From Chitinophagales bacterium (GTDB taxonomy: Bacteria > Bacteroidota > Bacteroidia > Chitinophagales > JADJOU01): DNA of 35,032 nt. The notes below the pieces were generated by a model. It was given only the letters and a program-made list of their open reading frames with translations, ran no database searches and had not been told where the DNA came from. The stretch lies in contig JAEUUY010000033.1 in the NCBI GenBank assembly GCA_016787225.1, positions 1 through 35,032 of the forward strand, given 5' to 3'. How positions within the stretch are numbered: the stretch's first letter is position 1; every line of letters begins with the position of its first letter. The translations under genes were made by a program, and so were the position numbers. This document shows, piece by piece, positions 1-9,056 of the stretch.

Positions 1-1847
1 ACAGGGCGTACACCATTCATATTGATACGAATAGAGTCTGTCAAGGTGCAGTCAAACCTACTGGTCATTTCTACCACATAGGTGCCTGAGCCTGTCACGA
101 CCACTCTGGGACTAGCTATGGTCGTGGATTTTTTGTTTGTCGAAGGGTTATATAAACTAGGAGTACTTGTAGGGTCTGTCCATGTAAACTTATATGGGGT
201 ATCTGTCATTTGGGTTGCTAGATTGATCTGCACAGTATCATGTAAGCACAAGTCTGATAATTTCGGGGCTAAGGTGTAGTTAAACTTCGGAATCACAATA
301 ACCCGCACACTATCTAAGACCGAACAACTCTTGGTACTATCTATACCATCCGTAGCCCTGGCTACATAGGTAGTAGATGCCGAAGGTGCTAAATCTACCC
401 AGGCACTATCCAGACCGCTTACTTTCACGATACCTGTCTTGGGAGTCCATTTATACTTGGTCCCTCCCCGAGCATAAGACCGCACGGGTTTACCTCCGAT
501 ACAATAATATAAAAACTGCTTATGGGTCGTGACCGAGGGACGAAAGTTTATAACTAAGGTGTAAAATTCTGATACTTTCATGCCTATATTATTGCAATAG
601 TAGCCCTCGATTTTAAAAAGTTCCTGACCTATACCAATCGTAGAATCAAATGTCATTGTTACATCCATGGTGTCAGTATTATTTTTTCTGTTAATGGTTA
701 CTGAGTATTGAAAATTAGTAACCGATGCTGGGTTTGGCACTTGATGTACCTTGTATTTTAAAAACTCTGCTGGTGCACCATACATTCTAAAATTTACCTT
801 AGTATATTTCGAGCCGCAAATATCTACAGTAAAGAAATCTACCTTATTAGCACTTATAAGAGAATCCTCTGTAACTCCTTGAGGGACGACAGGAGGACAG
901 GTATTTCTGACAGTAAACTGAATATCACGACATACATAACCTATCATAACTCTGGTATATCCTGCACCATTCGGAATAGCCCTCCACTCCTGCACAGACA
1001 TAGCCATGATAGCATCTTGCTCTATGGATGGAATACAACTAATTGTCCCAGTCCTAGGATCTACTGTGACACCAGTGGTTGTAAATAAAAAATTGTTTTG
1101 ATTCAAAGGACTAATAAAATTTACGCCAGGATTATTATATAATACAGCTTGATTTACACTTGTAGCTAAACCAGTGAATGGTGTGTAAAGTCTATAAGCG
1201 AATGAATCACGAACTGTCGTAATACCATTTGAAAGAGTAATAAATCGAGGGTCAAAACTATCTACTGCACCATGGTTATAGGTATTTAGTCTTAGTCTAC
1301 ACCAGTAAGGGATAGGTGGAGTTGTAAATACTGGAGAATTATTTCGATAATTTGTATTGATAACTGCTTGAACATATAGACCCGCGCTTCCTGGATTAGT
1401 TATGGTACTAATTATATTGTTTCTACAACATGAACCCCATGCAATAAATGCCCAACCATTATTTTTACCCAAAACATATTCTCTAGTAAATACCCAGCGC
1501 TCTACACCTTTGTATAGACCTATCGCACCATTAGGACAATTTGTAGTAGGTTTTACAGGTACATCAGGTGGCAAACAAATTGGTGTTACATCAGTGATTA
1601 CTGGAGGGTTCATAGTAACTGTAGTATTCACAGTTGATGTAACTATCTGCAACTGTTCTGAGCCATAGTTTATTCCTGAACAGTCTCGATAACAAGATAG
1701 GGTAAATCTATACCTACCTGTTGTCGTATCGATTTCTCTGTAGGTCAAATCTGCTCCCATCATATGCGTAGCGCGCAATTGATCCAAACAGAACACACTA
1801 AAGAATAAAAATCCAAGAACTTTTAAGTTTACAAACACATTATTCAT
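1..1847 (-). CDS. Large secreted PKD/gliding-type surface protein, N-terminal part (runs off left edge)
   Basis: The minus strand is open without a stop from an ATG at 1847 to the window edge (615 codons seen). The start MNNVFVNLKVLGFLFFSVFC is a signal peptide. It is followed by ATHMMGADLTYREID and YRFTLSCYRDCSG, the usual opening of giant Bacteroidota proteins annotated as PKD-domain or gliding-motility-associated C-terminal proteins. Further on there are Ser/Thr-rich Ig/PKD-like stretches such as CIGGKPVRSYARGGTKYKWT (about residues 450-470) and several paired cysteines. An in-frame ATG at 1931 would add 28 residues, many of them charged; a TAnnTTTG box upstream of 1931 is compatible with both starts, and 1847 is preferred because it gives a normal signal peptide. 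The C-terminus, where a type IX sorting domain would be expected, lies outside the window. Role inferred: secreted adhesin or matrix protein. Confidence 0.8.
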   Translation of the reverse strand, partial: MNNVFVNLKVLGFLFFSVFCLDQLRATHMMGADLTYREIDTTTGRYRFTLSCYRDCSGINYGSEQLQIVTSTVNTTVTMNPPVITDVTPICLPPDVPVKPTTNCPNGAIGLYKGVERWVFTREYVLGKNNGWAFIAWGSCCRNNIISTITNPGSAGLYVQAVINTNYRNNSPVFTTPPIPYWCRLRLNTYNHGAVDSFDPRFITLSNGITTVRDSFAYRLYTPFTGLATSVNQAVLYNNPGVNFISPLNQNNFLFTTTGVTVDPRTGTISCIPSIEQDAIMAMSVQEWRAIPNGAGYTRVMIGYVCRDIQFTVRNTCPPVVPQGVTEDSLISANKVDFFTVDICGSKYTKVNFRMYGAPAEFLKYKVHQVPNPASVTNFQYSVTINRKNNTDTMDVTMTFDSTIGIGQELFKIEGYYCNNIGMKVSEFYTLVINFRPSVTTHKQFLYYCIGGKPVRSYARGGTKYKWTPKTGIVKVSGLDSAWVDLAPSASTTYVARATDGIDSTKSCSVLDSVRVIVIPKFNYTLAPKLSDLCLHDTVQINLATQMTDTPYKFTWTDPTSTPSLYNPSTNKKSTTIASPRVVVTGSGTYVVEMTSRFDCTLTDSIRINMNGVRP

Positions 1848-1968
1848 ATTATTATATTTCAACTTGTTGAAAAAAATATCGAACCGTAAATTTAGTGATT
1901 TTATTCGATTTTCCTGATTAAAATTTTTCATATCAATCTTTCAGTTTTAATTACTTAAATAATAAGTA

Positions 1969-1976
1969 CAAAAATA
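1969..1976 (-). promoter_or_regulatory. Candidate -7 box (TATTTTTG) for the left-edge surface protein
   Basis: On the minus strand TATTTTTG matches the Bacteroidota -7 consensus TAnnTTTG. It would start transcription about 30-40 nt upstream of the in-frame ATG at 1931 and about 115 nt upstream of the ATG at 1847. No good -33 TTTG is seen at the expected distance. Such boxes arise by chance in AT-rich DNA. Confidence 0.3.
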
Positions 1977-2119
1977 AGGCGAAAACATTGAAATAAAACT
2001 ATCAAAAAATAGCTCTTGTTAAATGCTTTGGAACAATAAATAGATGTTATTTACTTGATTATCAATGCATTTTAAAAGTGATTTGTTAATCCATTAATTT
2101 TAATTCAAAGCCTATGCAT

Positions 2120-4948
2120 TTAGGATTTTCTGGATTTTAATTTTAGCTCTTTGACAAGATATTGACCCGTTAAGCTCGATTTCATATTTGCCACTTGCTC
2201 TGGTGTGCCAGCGGCTACCACATAACCTCCTGCCAGACCCCCTTCAGGACCCATATCGATAATATAATCCGCCATTTTTATAATATCTAAATTATGTTCA
2301 ATAATTAGAATAGAATTTCCTTTATCTACCAATCTTTTTAGCACATTATACAACATTTGTATATCTTGGAAATGTAATCCTGTAGTAGGCTCATCTAAAA
2401 TATACATAGTGTTTCCTGTATCTCTTTTACATAGTTCTGAAGCGAGTTTTACCCGTTGCGCTTCGCCACCAGATATCGTGGTAGAGGACTGACCTAGCTT
2501 TAAATAGCCTAATCCAACATCTTCCAAAGTCTTTAATTTTTGATATATGCTCGGCAAATGCTCGAATACCTTCACCGCATCTGAGATAGACAAGTCTAGT
2601 ACATCATAAATAGACAAATGCCTATATCGAATATCTAAAGTTTCTCTATTGTAGCGTTTACCTTGACATTTCTCACATGGTACCTGAATATCTGGCAAAA
2701 AATTCATTTCTATCGTCTTTAATCCTGCCCCTTCACAGCCTTCGCACCGACCGCCTTTCACATTAAAACTAAATCGTCCCGGTTTGTAGCCTCTTATTTT
2801 TGACTCCATAGTATCAGCATACAAGGTACGAATGAGGTCAAACACCTTCATATAGGTAGCAGGATTAGATCTGGGAGTGCGGCCTATTGGGCTTTGATCT
2901 ATACTGATTACTTTATTGATATGCTCTAACCCTTTCAAAGATTTATAGGGTAGAGGTAAATTATGTGATTTATAAAAATGCTGTGACAATATCGGCTGCA
3001 AAGTTTCACTAATGAGCGAACTCTTTCCACTGCCAGATACTCCCGTAATACAACACAATACCCCTAGAGGAATTTGTACATCTATTTTCTTTAAATTATG
3101 GCCAGATGCTCCATTTATTTCAAGCCACTTCTTAGGTACGATTCGTTTTTCTGGCAATTCAAAATCTAATTTCCCTGATAAATAATCTGCCGTAGCCGTT
3201 CTTGTCTTTAAAAAATCTTTTGGCTTACCTTCGGCTATGATCTCGCCGCCATATAAACCCGCCCGAGGTCCAATATCTATCAAATAATCACTCTCAAGCA
3301 TAATCTCTTTGTCGTGTTCTACCACAATAATGTTATTACCTAGATCCCTCAGTTTTTTTAAAGAACGAATCAACTTGTCATTATCTCTTGGATGCAATCC
3401 AATAGATGGTTCATCGAGAATATAGGTAATTCCCATGAGTTCTGAGCCAATTTGTGTAGCCAGTCTTATACGCTGTGCTTCACCACCAGAAAGACTTTTC
3501 CCCGCTCTATTTAGACAGAGATAATGCAAACCCACGTTTATTAAGAAACCTAATCGATCTCTTATTTCTTTTAAAATATCTTTAGCTATTTTATTTTGAT
3601 TATCCGAGAATTGCTTTTCTATGTCTTGAAACCAATCTTGTAATTCATCAAGACCCATAAGGCTGAGTTCCGAAATATTTTTTTCCTTAATCTTAAAAAA
3701 TAAAGACTCCTTCTTCAATCGACTTCCTTCACAGGTAGGACAAGGACTGGGTTGCATGAATGTCTCCGCCCAATTCTTTATCCAATCACTTTCACTGTAA
3801 TAAAAATTATTATAAACAAAAGACGAAACACCATGATTAAAATTAGAATAGACTAATGGAATCTCCTTATCATATTCATCGTTTCCATGCTCATTACCAA
3901 AAAGCAAAAGATTCTTTTCTCTTTCTGTCAATTTATTGATGGGCGCACTTAAATCTATCTTGTTCATCTTAGCAAACTGTTTAACTGTTTCCCATAGCTG
4001 AACGGGTCTATATTCTCCTAGAGGTAAAATTCCACCATTCATTACACTTACGGTCTCATCTGGGATCATTAATTCTTTGGATACTAAAAATTCCTCACCT
4101 AAACCTTTGCAGGTAGGACAGGCACCATAAGTTGAGTTAAATGAAAATGAATTTGCTGATGGTTCCTCATAAGATATCCCATGTTCTAAATCCAATAAAT
4201 GCTTGGAATAAAACTGCTGTTTTTTAGTTTCAAAATCTACTATAATCAAAGACCCTTCCCCTTCCTTTAAAGCTGCACGAATTGATTTTTCTATACGGTC
4301 TGCGTTTTCTTCATTCACAGCTAGCTTATCCATAACTAAATCTATATCATGAATTTTATATCTATCGACTTGTAGCTTGGGGATTAATTTAGTAAGAACT
4401 CCATCTACATTCATTTCAGCAAAGCCTTTCTTGGCGTATGATTCGAAAAGCTCACGATAATGCCCTTTTCTACCTCTGACAAGAGGCGCCATCAAAACAA
4501 CCTTTTTACCTTTATAGTTTTTTCCTATGTCTTTAATGATTTCATCTTCAGTCATTTTTTGCATGGGCTTATTGCTGACATAGGAATAGGCGGTAGCCAC
4601 CTTTGCATACAATAAACGAAGAAAGTCATAAACCTCCGTAATAGTCCCAACGGTCGATCGCGGATTTTTATTGACCGATTTTTGCTCGATCGAAATAACA
4701 GGGCTTAAACCTTCAATATAATCTACATCAGGTCGCTCTAAACCACCGATAAATTGTCGTGCATAATTAGAAAACGATTCTAAATATCGTCGTTGACCTT
4801 CTGCATATAATGTTTGAAATGCCAGTGAGCTTTTACCACTTCCGCTCAATCCGGTAATCACGACTAAAGAGTTTTTCGGTATAGAAACACTTACATTTTT
4901 GAGATTATTTTCTCGTGCACCAGAGATTACAATGTGATCAGAAGACAT
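2120..4948 (-). CDS. uvrA: UvrABC excinuclease subunit A (DNA damage recognition ATPase)
   Basis: At 942 aa this is full length for UvrA, which scans DNA for bulky lesions and loads UvrB in nucleotide excision repair. First Walker A GLSGSGKS at residues 33-40; second GVSGSGKS near residue 635; ABC signatures LSGGEAQR and ISGGEAQR; switch regions ILDEPSIGLHPRD and ILDEPTTGLHFQD. The C-terminal zinc module is intact (CEGCEGAG ... CEKCQGKRYN). The first zinc module keeps only its second Cys pair (GACPTCKGLG, residues 276-284); where E. coli has ACPICG this protein has LLDLEHG, which I believe is normal for Bacteroidota UvrA. Same strand as tadA, separated by 224 bp that hold the 130-bp repeat. 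A TACATTTG box lies only 4 nt before the ATG. Confidence 0.97.
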   Translation of the reverse strand: MSSDHIVISGARENNLKNVSVSIPKNSLVVITGLSGSGKSSLAFQTLYAEGQRRYLESFSNYARQFIGGLERPDVDYIEGLSPVISIEQKSVNKNPRSTVGTITEVYDFLRLLYAKVATAYSYVSNKPMQKMTEDEIIKDIGKNYKGKKVVLMAPLVRGRKGHYRELFESYAKKGFAEMNVDGVLTKLIPKLQVDRYKIHDIDLVMDKLAVNEENADRIEKSIRAALKEGEGSLIIVDFETKKQQFYSKHLLDLEHGISYEEPSANSFSFNSTYGACPTCKGLGEEFLVSKELMIPDETVSVMNGGILPLGEYRPVQLWETVKQFAKMNKIDLSAPINKLTEREKNLLLFGNEHGNDEYDKEIPLVYSNFNHGVSSFVYNNFYYSESDWIKNWAETFMQPSPCPTCEGSRLKKESLFFKIKEKNISELSLMGLDELQDWFQDIEKQFSDNQNKIAKDILKEIRDRLGFLINVGLHYLCLNRAGKSLSGGEAQRIRLATQIGSELMGITYILDEPSIGLHPRDNDKLIRSLKKLRDLGNNIIVVEHDKEIMLESDYLIDIGPRAGLYGGEIIAEGKPKDFLKTRTATADYLSGKLDFELPEKRIVPKKWLEINGASGHNLKKIDVQIPLGVLCCITGVSGSGKSSLISETLQPILSQHFYKSHNLPLPYKSLKGLEHINKVISIDQSPIGRTPRSNPATYMKVFDLIRTLYADTMESKIRGYKPGRFSFNVKGGRCEGCEGAGLKTIEMNFLPDIQVPCEKCQGKRYNRETLDIRYRHLSIYDVLDLSISDAVKVFEHLPSIYQKLKTLEDVGLGYLKLGQSSTTISGGEAQRVKLASELCKRDTGNTMYILDEPTTGLHFQDIQMLYNVLKRLVDKGNSILIIEHNLDIIKMADYIIDMGPEGGLAGGYVVAAGTPEQVANMKSSLTGQYLVKELKLKSRKS

Positions 4949-4952
4949 TCTA

Positions 4953-4960
4953 CAAATGTA
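4953..4960 (-). promoter_or_regulatory. Candidate -7 box (TACATTTG) immediately before uvrA
   Basis: TACATTTG on the minus strand is an exact TAnnTTTG match. Only 4 nt separate it from the uvrA ATG, so transcription from it would begin at or next to the start codon, giving a leaderless or nearly leaderless mRNA. No clear -33 element is seen. It lies downstream of the 130-bp repeat, so uvrA may be transcribed separately from tadA. Confidence 0.35.
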
Positions 4961-5018
4961 AGAAATTACTATAAATAAAATGTTGAATTTTAGGTTTTAT
5001 TTTTTACAAGAAACAGAC

Positions 5019-5148
5019 TAATACCGTAAGCGTATTAGTAATAGTCCAATGTCGCATGGCTCATTGCACTAAACAAAAACAGCTACGGCATTTACCATAG
5101 CAAGGTTTTAAAATGGGTTGGACTATTTTAAAACCGCTATTGGTATAA
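5019..5148. repeat. 130-bp dispersed repeat, copy 1 (MITE-like, structured)
   Basis: This 130-bp block is present again at 18905-19034 with 125/130 identities and no indels. Ends are TAATACC and GGTATAA. Left and right ends form an imperfect inverted repeat: ATACC / AGCG / AATAGTCCAA on the left match the reverse complement of the right end with the same 3- and 7-nt spacers (21 of 29 positions). It can also fold as an outer stem closing three hairpins: 5042-5071 (TAGT-C-CAATG with CATTG-C-ACTA), 5082-5101 (GCTA-C-GG with CC-A-TAGC) and 5104-5135 (13-bp stem GGTTTTAAAATGG, one G-U, 6-nt loop). No protein is encoded and no target duplication is visible. It lies 24 bp past the tadA stop. Confidence 0.9.
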
Positions 5149-5172
5149 CACTTGAATGTTAAAAGCAAATGA

Positions 5173-5616
5173 CTATGCCCTCTTATCCATAAAAAAATCC
5201 TTGATTAGTTTTGCGCAGGTATCTTTTTCAATGCCAGCAATCACCTCCGTTTTAGGATGGAGCAGTGAAGGTTTATATAAGGTAAAACCACATTTATCTT
5301 CTGTAGCACCGTATACCAGCCCTCCTATCTGTGCCCACCGAATAGCACCTGCACACATAGCGCATGGCTCTATTGTTACGTACATAATACAATCTTTGAG
5401 AATTTTTGAATTTAGATAATTAAAGGCACTAGTTAATGCGATAATTTCTGCGTGTGCTGTAGCATCATTTAGCCGCTGTGTTTGATTATAGCCTTTAGCT
5501 ATAACTTGATTCTGGGAAATAATAACACATCCAATTGGAACCTCATCTTCTTCATAGGCTTTCAATGCTTCCTTGATAGCCAGTGACATAAAGTGGCTAT
5601 GGTTCAATTCAACCAT
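5173..5616 (-). CDS. tadA: tRNA adenosine(34) deaminase
   Basis: This 147-aa cytidine/deoxycytidylate-deaminase-fold enzyme converts A34 to inosine in the tRNA-Arg anticodon, allowing ICG to read CGU, CGC and CGA. Zinc and proton-shuttle residues are visible: HAE at 55-57 (H55 ligand, E57 catalytic) and PCAMC at 84-88 (C85, C88 ligands), with EVPIGCVI near residues 25-32. Length is typical. The start is 17 nt after the stop of the outer-membrane protein gene, so the two are probably cotranscribed. Related deaminases (for example guanine deaminase) share the fold, but PCAMCAGAIRWAQIGGLVYG fits TadA best. Confidence 0.93.
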   Translation of the reverse strand: MVELNHSHFMSLAIKEALKAYEEDEVPIGCVIISQNQVIAKGYNQTQRLNDATAHAEIIALTSAFNYLNSKILKDCIMYVTIEPCAMCAGAIRWAQIGGLVYGATEDKCGFTLYKPSLLHPKTEVIAGIEKDTCAKLIKDFFMDKRA

Positions 5617-5632
5617 CTTATGAAAAGAATTA

Positions 5633-6436
5633 TTATTTCATTAAATAAAATCTAATCCCTAATCCATAGTGAAATGAAGCTGGATTATAATGAGGAACAG
5701 GCTCTGGATTGCTAACAAAATAAGGCAATGTATATCCACCATGTAAATTAAAAATGGTGTATTCTGAAATTTTTAGACCAATGTTTAATCTTGGTGTAAA
5801 ATTTACATAATTTCGATAGATAAAATTAGTAATGACATCCGAATAGCCTGGGTGTTGAATAGTGAATTCATTGTATCCAATTCTTAATTCTGGGTCTAAT
5901 AAAATAGCCCTTCCTAACGGAAAATAAGCGCCTACACATATCCCAGCACCCCACTCTTTAAGACTGGCCGCATCGTATTCAATATTATTATATTGGATCA
6001 CTTGATACTCATGAGTAGACATTATTTTATGTCGAAAATAAGGTCCTATATGAAATCTTCTGGATATGTCAAAATTAAGCCCTAAATGTCCATAAATATT
6101 GATGGTTGTAATATCAGCATCGCTCGGCAAAGCTCCAAACTCTACAACGGTAGACATTTTCATTGATTCACTTCGGGGGTTTAAAAAAGATTTGCCATTA
6201 TATTCAGAAGCTGAAGCACTAGAGCTCGATTCATCACTGCTTGATGGGTCATCTTTTTTAGAGGCTTCACTAGATGTTTTTTTCTCCTTTGTAGATTTGG
6301 AGTCCTCTTTTTTAACCTCTTTACTTGGCTCTTTTTTTACAACTGGCGCAGTAGAAGTGGATCTTCTGTTCTGTCCATATCCAAGAGAAACAATAAGTAA
6401 TCCAAAAAACAAGGCTATTACTCTTACCATAATCAT
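5633..6436 (-). CDS. Outer-membrane beta-barrel protein with Ser/Lys-rich linker
   Basis: 267 aa. A signal peptide (VRVIALFFGLLIVSLGYG) is followed by a very polar low-complexity stretch, about residues 23-80, made of Lys/Glu/Ser runs (KKEPSKEVKKEDSK, SSSDESSSSASAS). From about residue 85 the sequence alternates aromatic and polar residues, as in small porin-like barrels (VVEFGALPSDADI, HLGLNFDISRRFHIGPYF), and ends in GLGIRFYLMK. Function unknown. Two ATGs are possible (6436 and 6430); the second gives a conventional MVRVIALF signal. A promoter with both -33 and -7 elements lies just upstream. Inferred location: outer membrane, with the linker in the periplasm. Confidence 0.8.
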   Translation of the reverse strand: MIMVRVIALFFGLLIVSLGYGQNRRSTSTAPVVKKEPSKEVKKEDSKSTKEKKTSSEASKKDDPSSSDESSSSASASEYNGKSFLNPRSESMKMSTVVEFGALPSDADITTINIYGHLGLNFDISRRFHIGPYFRHKIMSTHEYQVIQYNNIEYDAASLKEWGAGICVGAYFPLGRAILLDPELRIGYNEFTIQHPGYSDVITNFIYRNYVNFTPRLNIGLKISEYTIFNLHGGYTLPYFVSNPEPVPHYNPASFHYGLGIRFYLMK

Positions 6437-6449
6437 TAATTAATCAATG

Positions 6450-6479
6450 TAAAGATATAGTAAAAACCAAAATTGTCAA
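6450..6479 (-). promoter_or_regulatory. Promoter of the outer-membrane protein/tadA pair
   Basis: On the minus strand TTG (6479-6477), a 19-bp spacer, then TATCTTTA (6457-6450) fits the Bacteroidota -33/-7 layout with one mismatch to TAnnTTTG. The predicted start site is a few nucleotides upstream of the ATGs at 6436/6430. Confidence 0.45.
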
Positions 6480-6583
6480 TAGTTAATAGCATTTTGATTC
6501 CTTGCAATCTACACTTAAAAATCGGGAGTCATTGTCTAATCTCATGAAAAATAATCATCTTTCATTACATGAATCTTTATAGC

Positions 6584-8227
6584 TTAAATCAACAAAGAGT
6601 GTTCTTGTGCAGTTTTAAAAGCAATATCATACCCCGCATCCGCATGGCGAATCACGCCCATGGCAGGATCATTGTGCAATACCCTTCTTAATCTTTCTTT
6701 TGCCTCATCGGTACCATCGGCTACTATGACCATGCCTGCATGAATAGAGTAGCCCATGCCTACTCCTCCACCATGATGGAGACTGACCCAGCTGGCTCCA
6801 CCAATGGTATTGATCATAGCATTTAGTATTGGCCAATCTGCAATAGCATCACTGCCATCGAGCATAGCTTCCGTCTCTCGATTTGGCGAGGCTACAGAAC
6901 CTGTGTCCAAATGGTCTCTCCCTATGACTATGGGGGCAATAAGCTTTCCTTCTTTTACCAAATCGTTAAATGCAAGTGCTGCCTTTTCTCTTTCACCCAT
7001 TTTCAACCAACAAATTCTGGCAGGCAAACCTTGAAAAGCAATCTTTTCCTTGGCTTTATCTAGCCAGCGATGAAGCCCTAAATTTTCGGGAAATAGCTCT
7101 TTTAGTTTGGCATCACAAACTGCTATATCGCTTTCATCTCCACTCAAAGCTACAAAGCGAAACGGGCCAGAACCTTCACAGAATAAAGGCCTAATATAAG
7201 CTGGGACAAAACCCGGGAAATCAAAAGCATTTTTAATTCCTCTTTTGTCCTTGGCTTGACCGCGCAAATTATTTCCATAGTCAAAGGTTATAGCGCCTCT
7301 TTTCTGCAATTCTAGCATAAGATGGATATGATGAGCCATGGTATCATAAGCCAATTCCACATAAGCCTCTGGATGCTCTTTGCGCATATTATAAGCCTCT
7401 TTGACTTCCATATTTTCAGGGAAATATCCAGTCAGGGCATCATGAGCCGATGTCTGATCAGTCAAAGTATCTGGGGTTATACTATGGTCGATTAAATATT
7501 GCAATAAATCCACTGCATTGCAAACGACACCTATAGAGATAGCTTCTTCATTTTTTTTTGCTTCCAGAGCTCTTTGCACTGCCTTGTCTATATCATGAAA
7601 TTTTTCATCTAGATATCGTGTTTCTAGTCGTTTATCTATCCGCCATTCTTCCACTTCGGCGCATAATGCTACACCTTCATTCATTGTGATAGCAAGAGGT
7701 TGAGCGCCACCCATGCCTCCTAATCCAGCGGTGACATTGAGCGTGCCTTTTAGAGAACCATTATAATGTTTTCGAGCTAAACTGAGATAGGTTTCATAAG
7801 TACCCTGTACTATGCCTTGCGAACCAATATATATCCAACTTCCAGCCGTCATTTGCCCATACATGATTAGTCCCTTTTTTTCTAGTTCATCAAAGTGAGT
7901 CCAATTAGCCCAATTTCCTACGAGGTTAGAGTTAGCCAATATCACTCTCGGTGCATCTTTGTGGCTTCGCAATACACCAACTGGCTTGCCCGATTGAACA
8001 ATAAGGGTTTGATCATTTTCTAATTTTTTCAGGCACTCAATTATTTTATCGTAAGCATCCCAGTTACGTGCAGCTTTACCTCTTCCACCATAAACTATCA
8101 ATTTCTCTGGCTCTTCGGCTACTTCTGGGTCTAGGTTATTCATAAGCATGCGCATAGCAGCTTCTTGAACCCAACCTTTACAGTTTAATTGATTTCCTCT
8201 TGGCGCTTTGATATTAGTGTGTGACAT
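6584..8227 (-). CDS. hutU: Urocanate hydratase (urocanase)
   Basis: 547 aa from the ATG at 8227. It hydrates urocanate to imidazolone propionate, the second step of histidine breakdown, using tightly bound NAD+. Family motifs: [32 protein letters not shown], the NAD-binding [44 protein letters not shown] and a C-terminal [15 protein letters not shown]. An in-frame TTG 7 codons upstream (8248) also opens the frame, but [11 protein letters not shown] is the better start. No hutH, hutI or hutG lies nearby, so the rest of the pathway must be elsewhere. It follows radC by 55 bp. A TAATTTTG box at 8253-8246 could drive it separately. Confidence 0.96.
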   Translation of the reverse strand: MSHTNIKAPRGNQLNCKGWVQEAAMRMLMNNLDPEVAEEPEKLIVYGGRGKAARNWDAYDKIIECLKKLENDQTLIVQSGKPVGVLRSHKDAPRVILANSNLVGNWANWTHFDELEKKGLIMYGQMTAGSWIYIGSQGIVQGTYETYLSLARKHYNGSLKGTLNVTAGLGGMGGAQPLAITMNEGVALCAEVEEWRIDKRLETRYLDEKFHDIDKAVQRALEAKKNEEAISIGVVCNAVDLLQYLIDHSITPDTLTDQTSAHDALTGYFPENMEVKEAYNMRKEHPEAYVELAYDTMAHHIHLMLELQKRGAITFDYGNNLRGQAKDKRGIKNAFDFPGFVPAYIRPLFCEGSGPFRFVALSGDESDIAVCDAKLKELFPENLGLHRWLDKAKEKIAFQGLPARICWLKMGEREKAALAFNDLVKEGKLIAPIVIGRDHLDTGSVASPNRETEAMLDGSDAIADWPILNAMINTIGGASWVSLHHGGGVGMGYSIHAGMVIVADGTDEAKERLRRVLHNDPAMGVIRHADAGYDIAFKTAQEHSLLI

Positions 8228-8282
8228 ACTTTTTTTTTCTGTGAACAAAATTATTTAGTATTATTATTTGCTTGTCATTTTT

Positions 8283-8960
8283 TTATAATATTTCTTCATC
8301 TGCAAAACTTAAGTACTTATCTTCAGCCATGATGATATGGTCTAGCAACTTTATCTCTAGTAGATTTAGCCCTGATTTGATAGCTGTGGTCAACTTTATG
8401 TCAGCATCGCTAGGCTTGAGATTGCCAGATGGATGATTGTGGGCTATGACTACCTGACTGGCGAGATATTCCAGAGCTAGCTTAGCTATTATTTTGATAT
8501 CTACTAGTGTAGCATCGGTTTTGCCTATAGATATTCTTTGTATTTTTATAGGTTTCAGAGCCTTATTTAGCAGAATGACATAAAACTCCTCTTGCTTCAG
8601 ACCAGCATAATAAGGTCTTAATAAATTAAAAGTATCATTACTAGATACAATAGATTGTATTTCGTTATTTGGTTCTGCATGCTTTCTATTTCCTAGTTCT
8701 AGAGCTGCGGCTATAGTTATAGCTTTAGCCTCACCTATGCCCTTATATTTGGTTAGTTCCTTGACACTGAGTTTGCTCAATTTTTCTAAGGAGTTTTCAT
8801 TGTCACTCAGCATATCTTTGGCTATATCCAGTGCTGACTTTTCGCGCGTACCCATGCCTATGAGAATAGCTAATAATTCCGAATCACTCACAGCACTCTT
8901 ACCTTTATGGTAGAATTTCTCCCTTGGCCTATCATCTTCTTTCCATAGTTTGATGGACAT
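8283..8960 (-). CDS. radC: RadC/YeeS-family JAMM protein
   Basis: 225 aa. N-terminal UPF0758 region, helix-hairpin-helix (YKGIGEAKAITIAAALELG, residues 72-90), then a JAB/MPN+ domain with HNHPSGNLKPSDAD at 174-187 (H174, H176, S184, D187) and a candidate partner Glu in KQEEFYVI (E124/E125). The metalloprotease-like site therefore looks complete. Historically called a DNA repair protein, but its real role is unclear. Divergent from the M48 lipoprotein gene across 96 bp and followed by hutU. Confidence 0.95.
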   Translation of the reverse strand: MSIKLWKEDDRPREKFYHKGKSAVSDSELLAILIGMGTREKSALDIAKDMLSDNENSLEKLSKLSVKELTKYKGIGEAKAITIAAALELGNRKHAEPNNEIQSIVSSNDTFNLLRPYYAGLKQEEFYVILLNKALKPIKIQRISIGKTDATLVDIKIIAKLALEYLASQVVIAHNHPSGNLKPSDADIKLTTAIKSGLNLLEIKLLDHIIMAEDKYLSFADEEIL

Positions 8961-9030
8961 ATTTTTATAGATTTTGTGTCAATAGTATAAAATTTTTTCC
9001 ATTTCACATAGTTATATATATTGAAATCAT

Positions 9031-9038
9031 TATATTTG
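9031..9038 (+). promoter_or_regulatory. Candidate -7 box (TATATTTG) for the M48 lipoprotein operon
   Basis: An exact TAnnTTTG match 18 nt before the ATG at 9057, in the divergent gap with radC. A convincing -33 element is not seen at 19-21 bp upstream. Confidence 0.4.
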
Positions 9039-9056
9039 CGAATACAATAATAGTTG

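Noticed and set aside
5104-5135. 13-bp hairpin as an intrinsic terminator
   Set aside because: No T-tract follows the stem on either strand (GCTATTGG or TTGCTATGG follow), so a simple rho-independent terminator is not supported.
5011-5160. Target-site duplications flanking the 130-bp element
   Set aside because: Flanks of both copies were compared (ACAGAC/CACTTG and AATACAT/GAGATT); no direct repeat longer than 1-2 bases.
5156-5419. 87-codon plus-strand open frame
   Set aside because: Antisense to tadA, which has complete motifs on the other strand.
8228-8248. TTG start 7 codons upstream for hutU
   Set aside because: Overlaps a TAnnTTTG-like box and a poly-A stretch; the ATG at 8227 starts at the conserved region.
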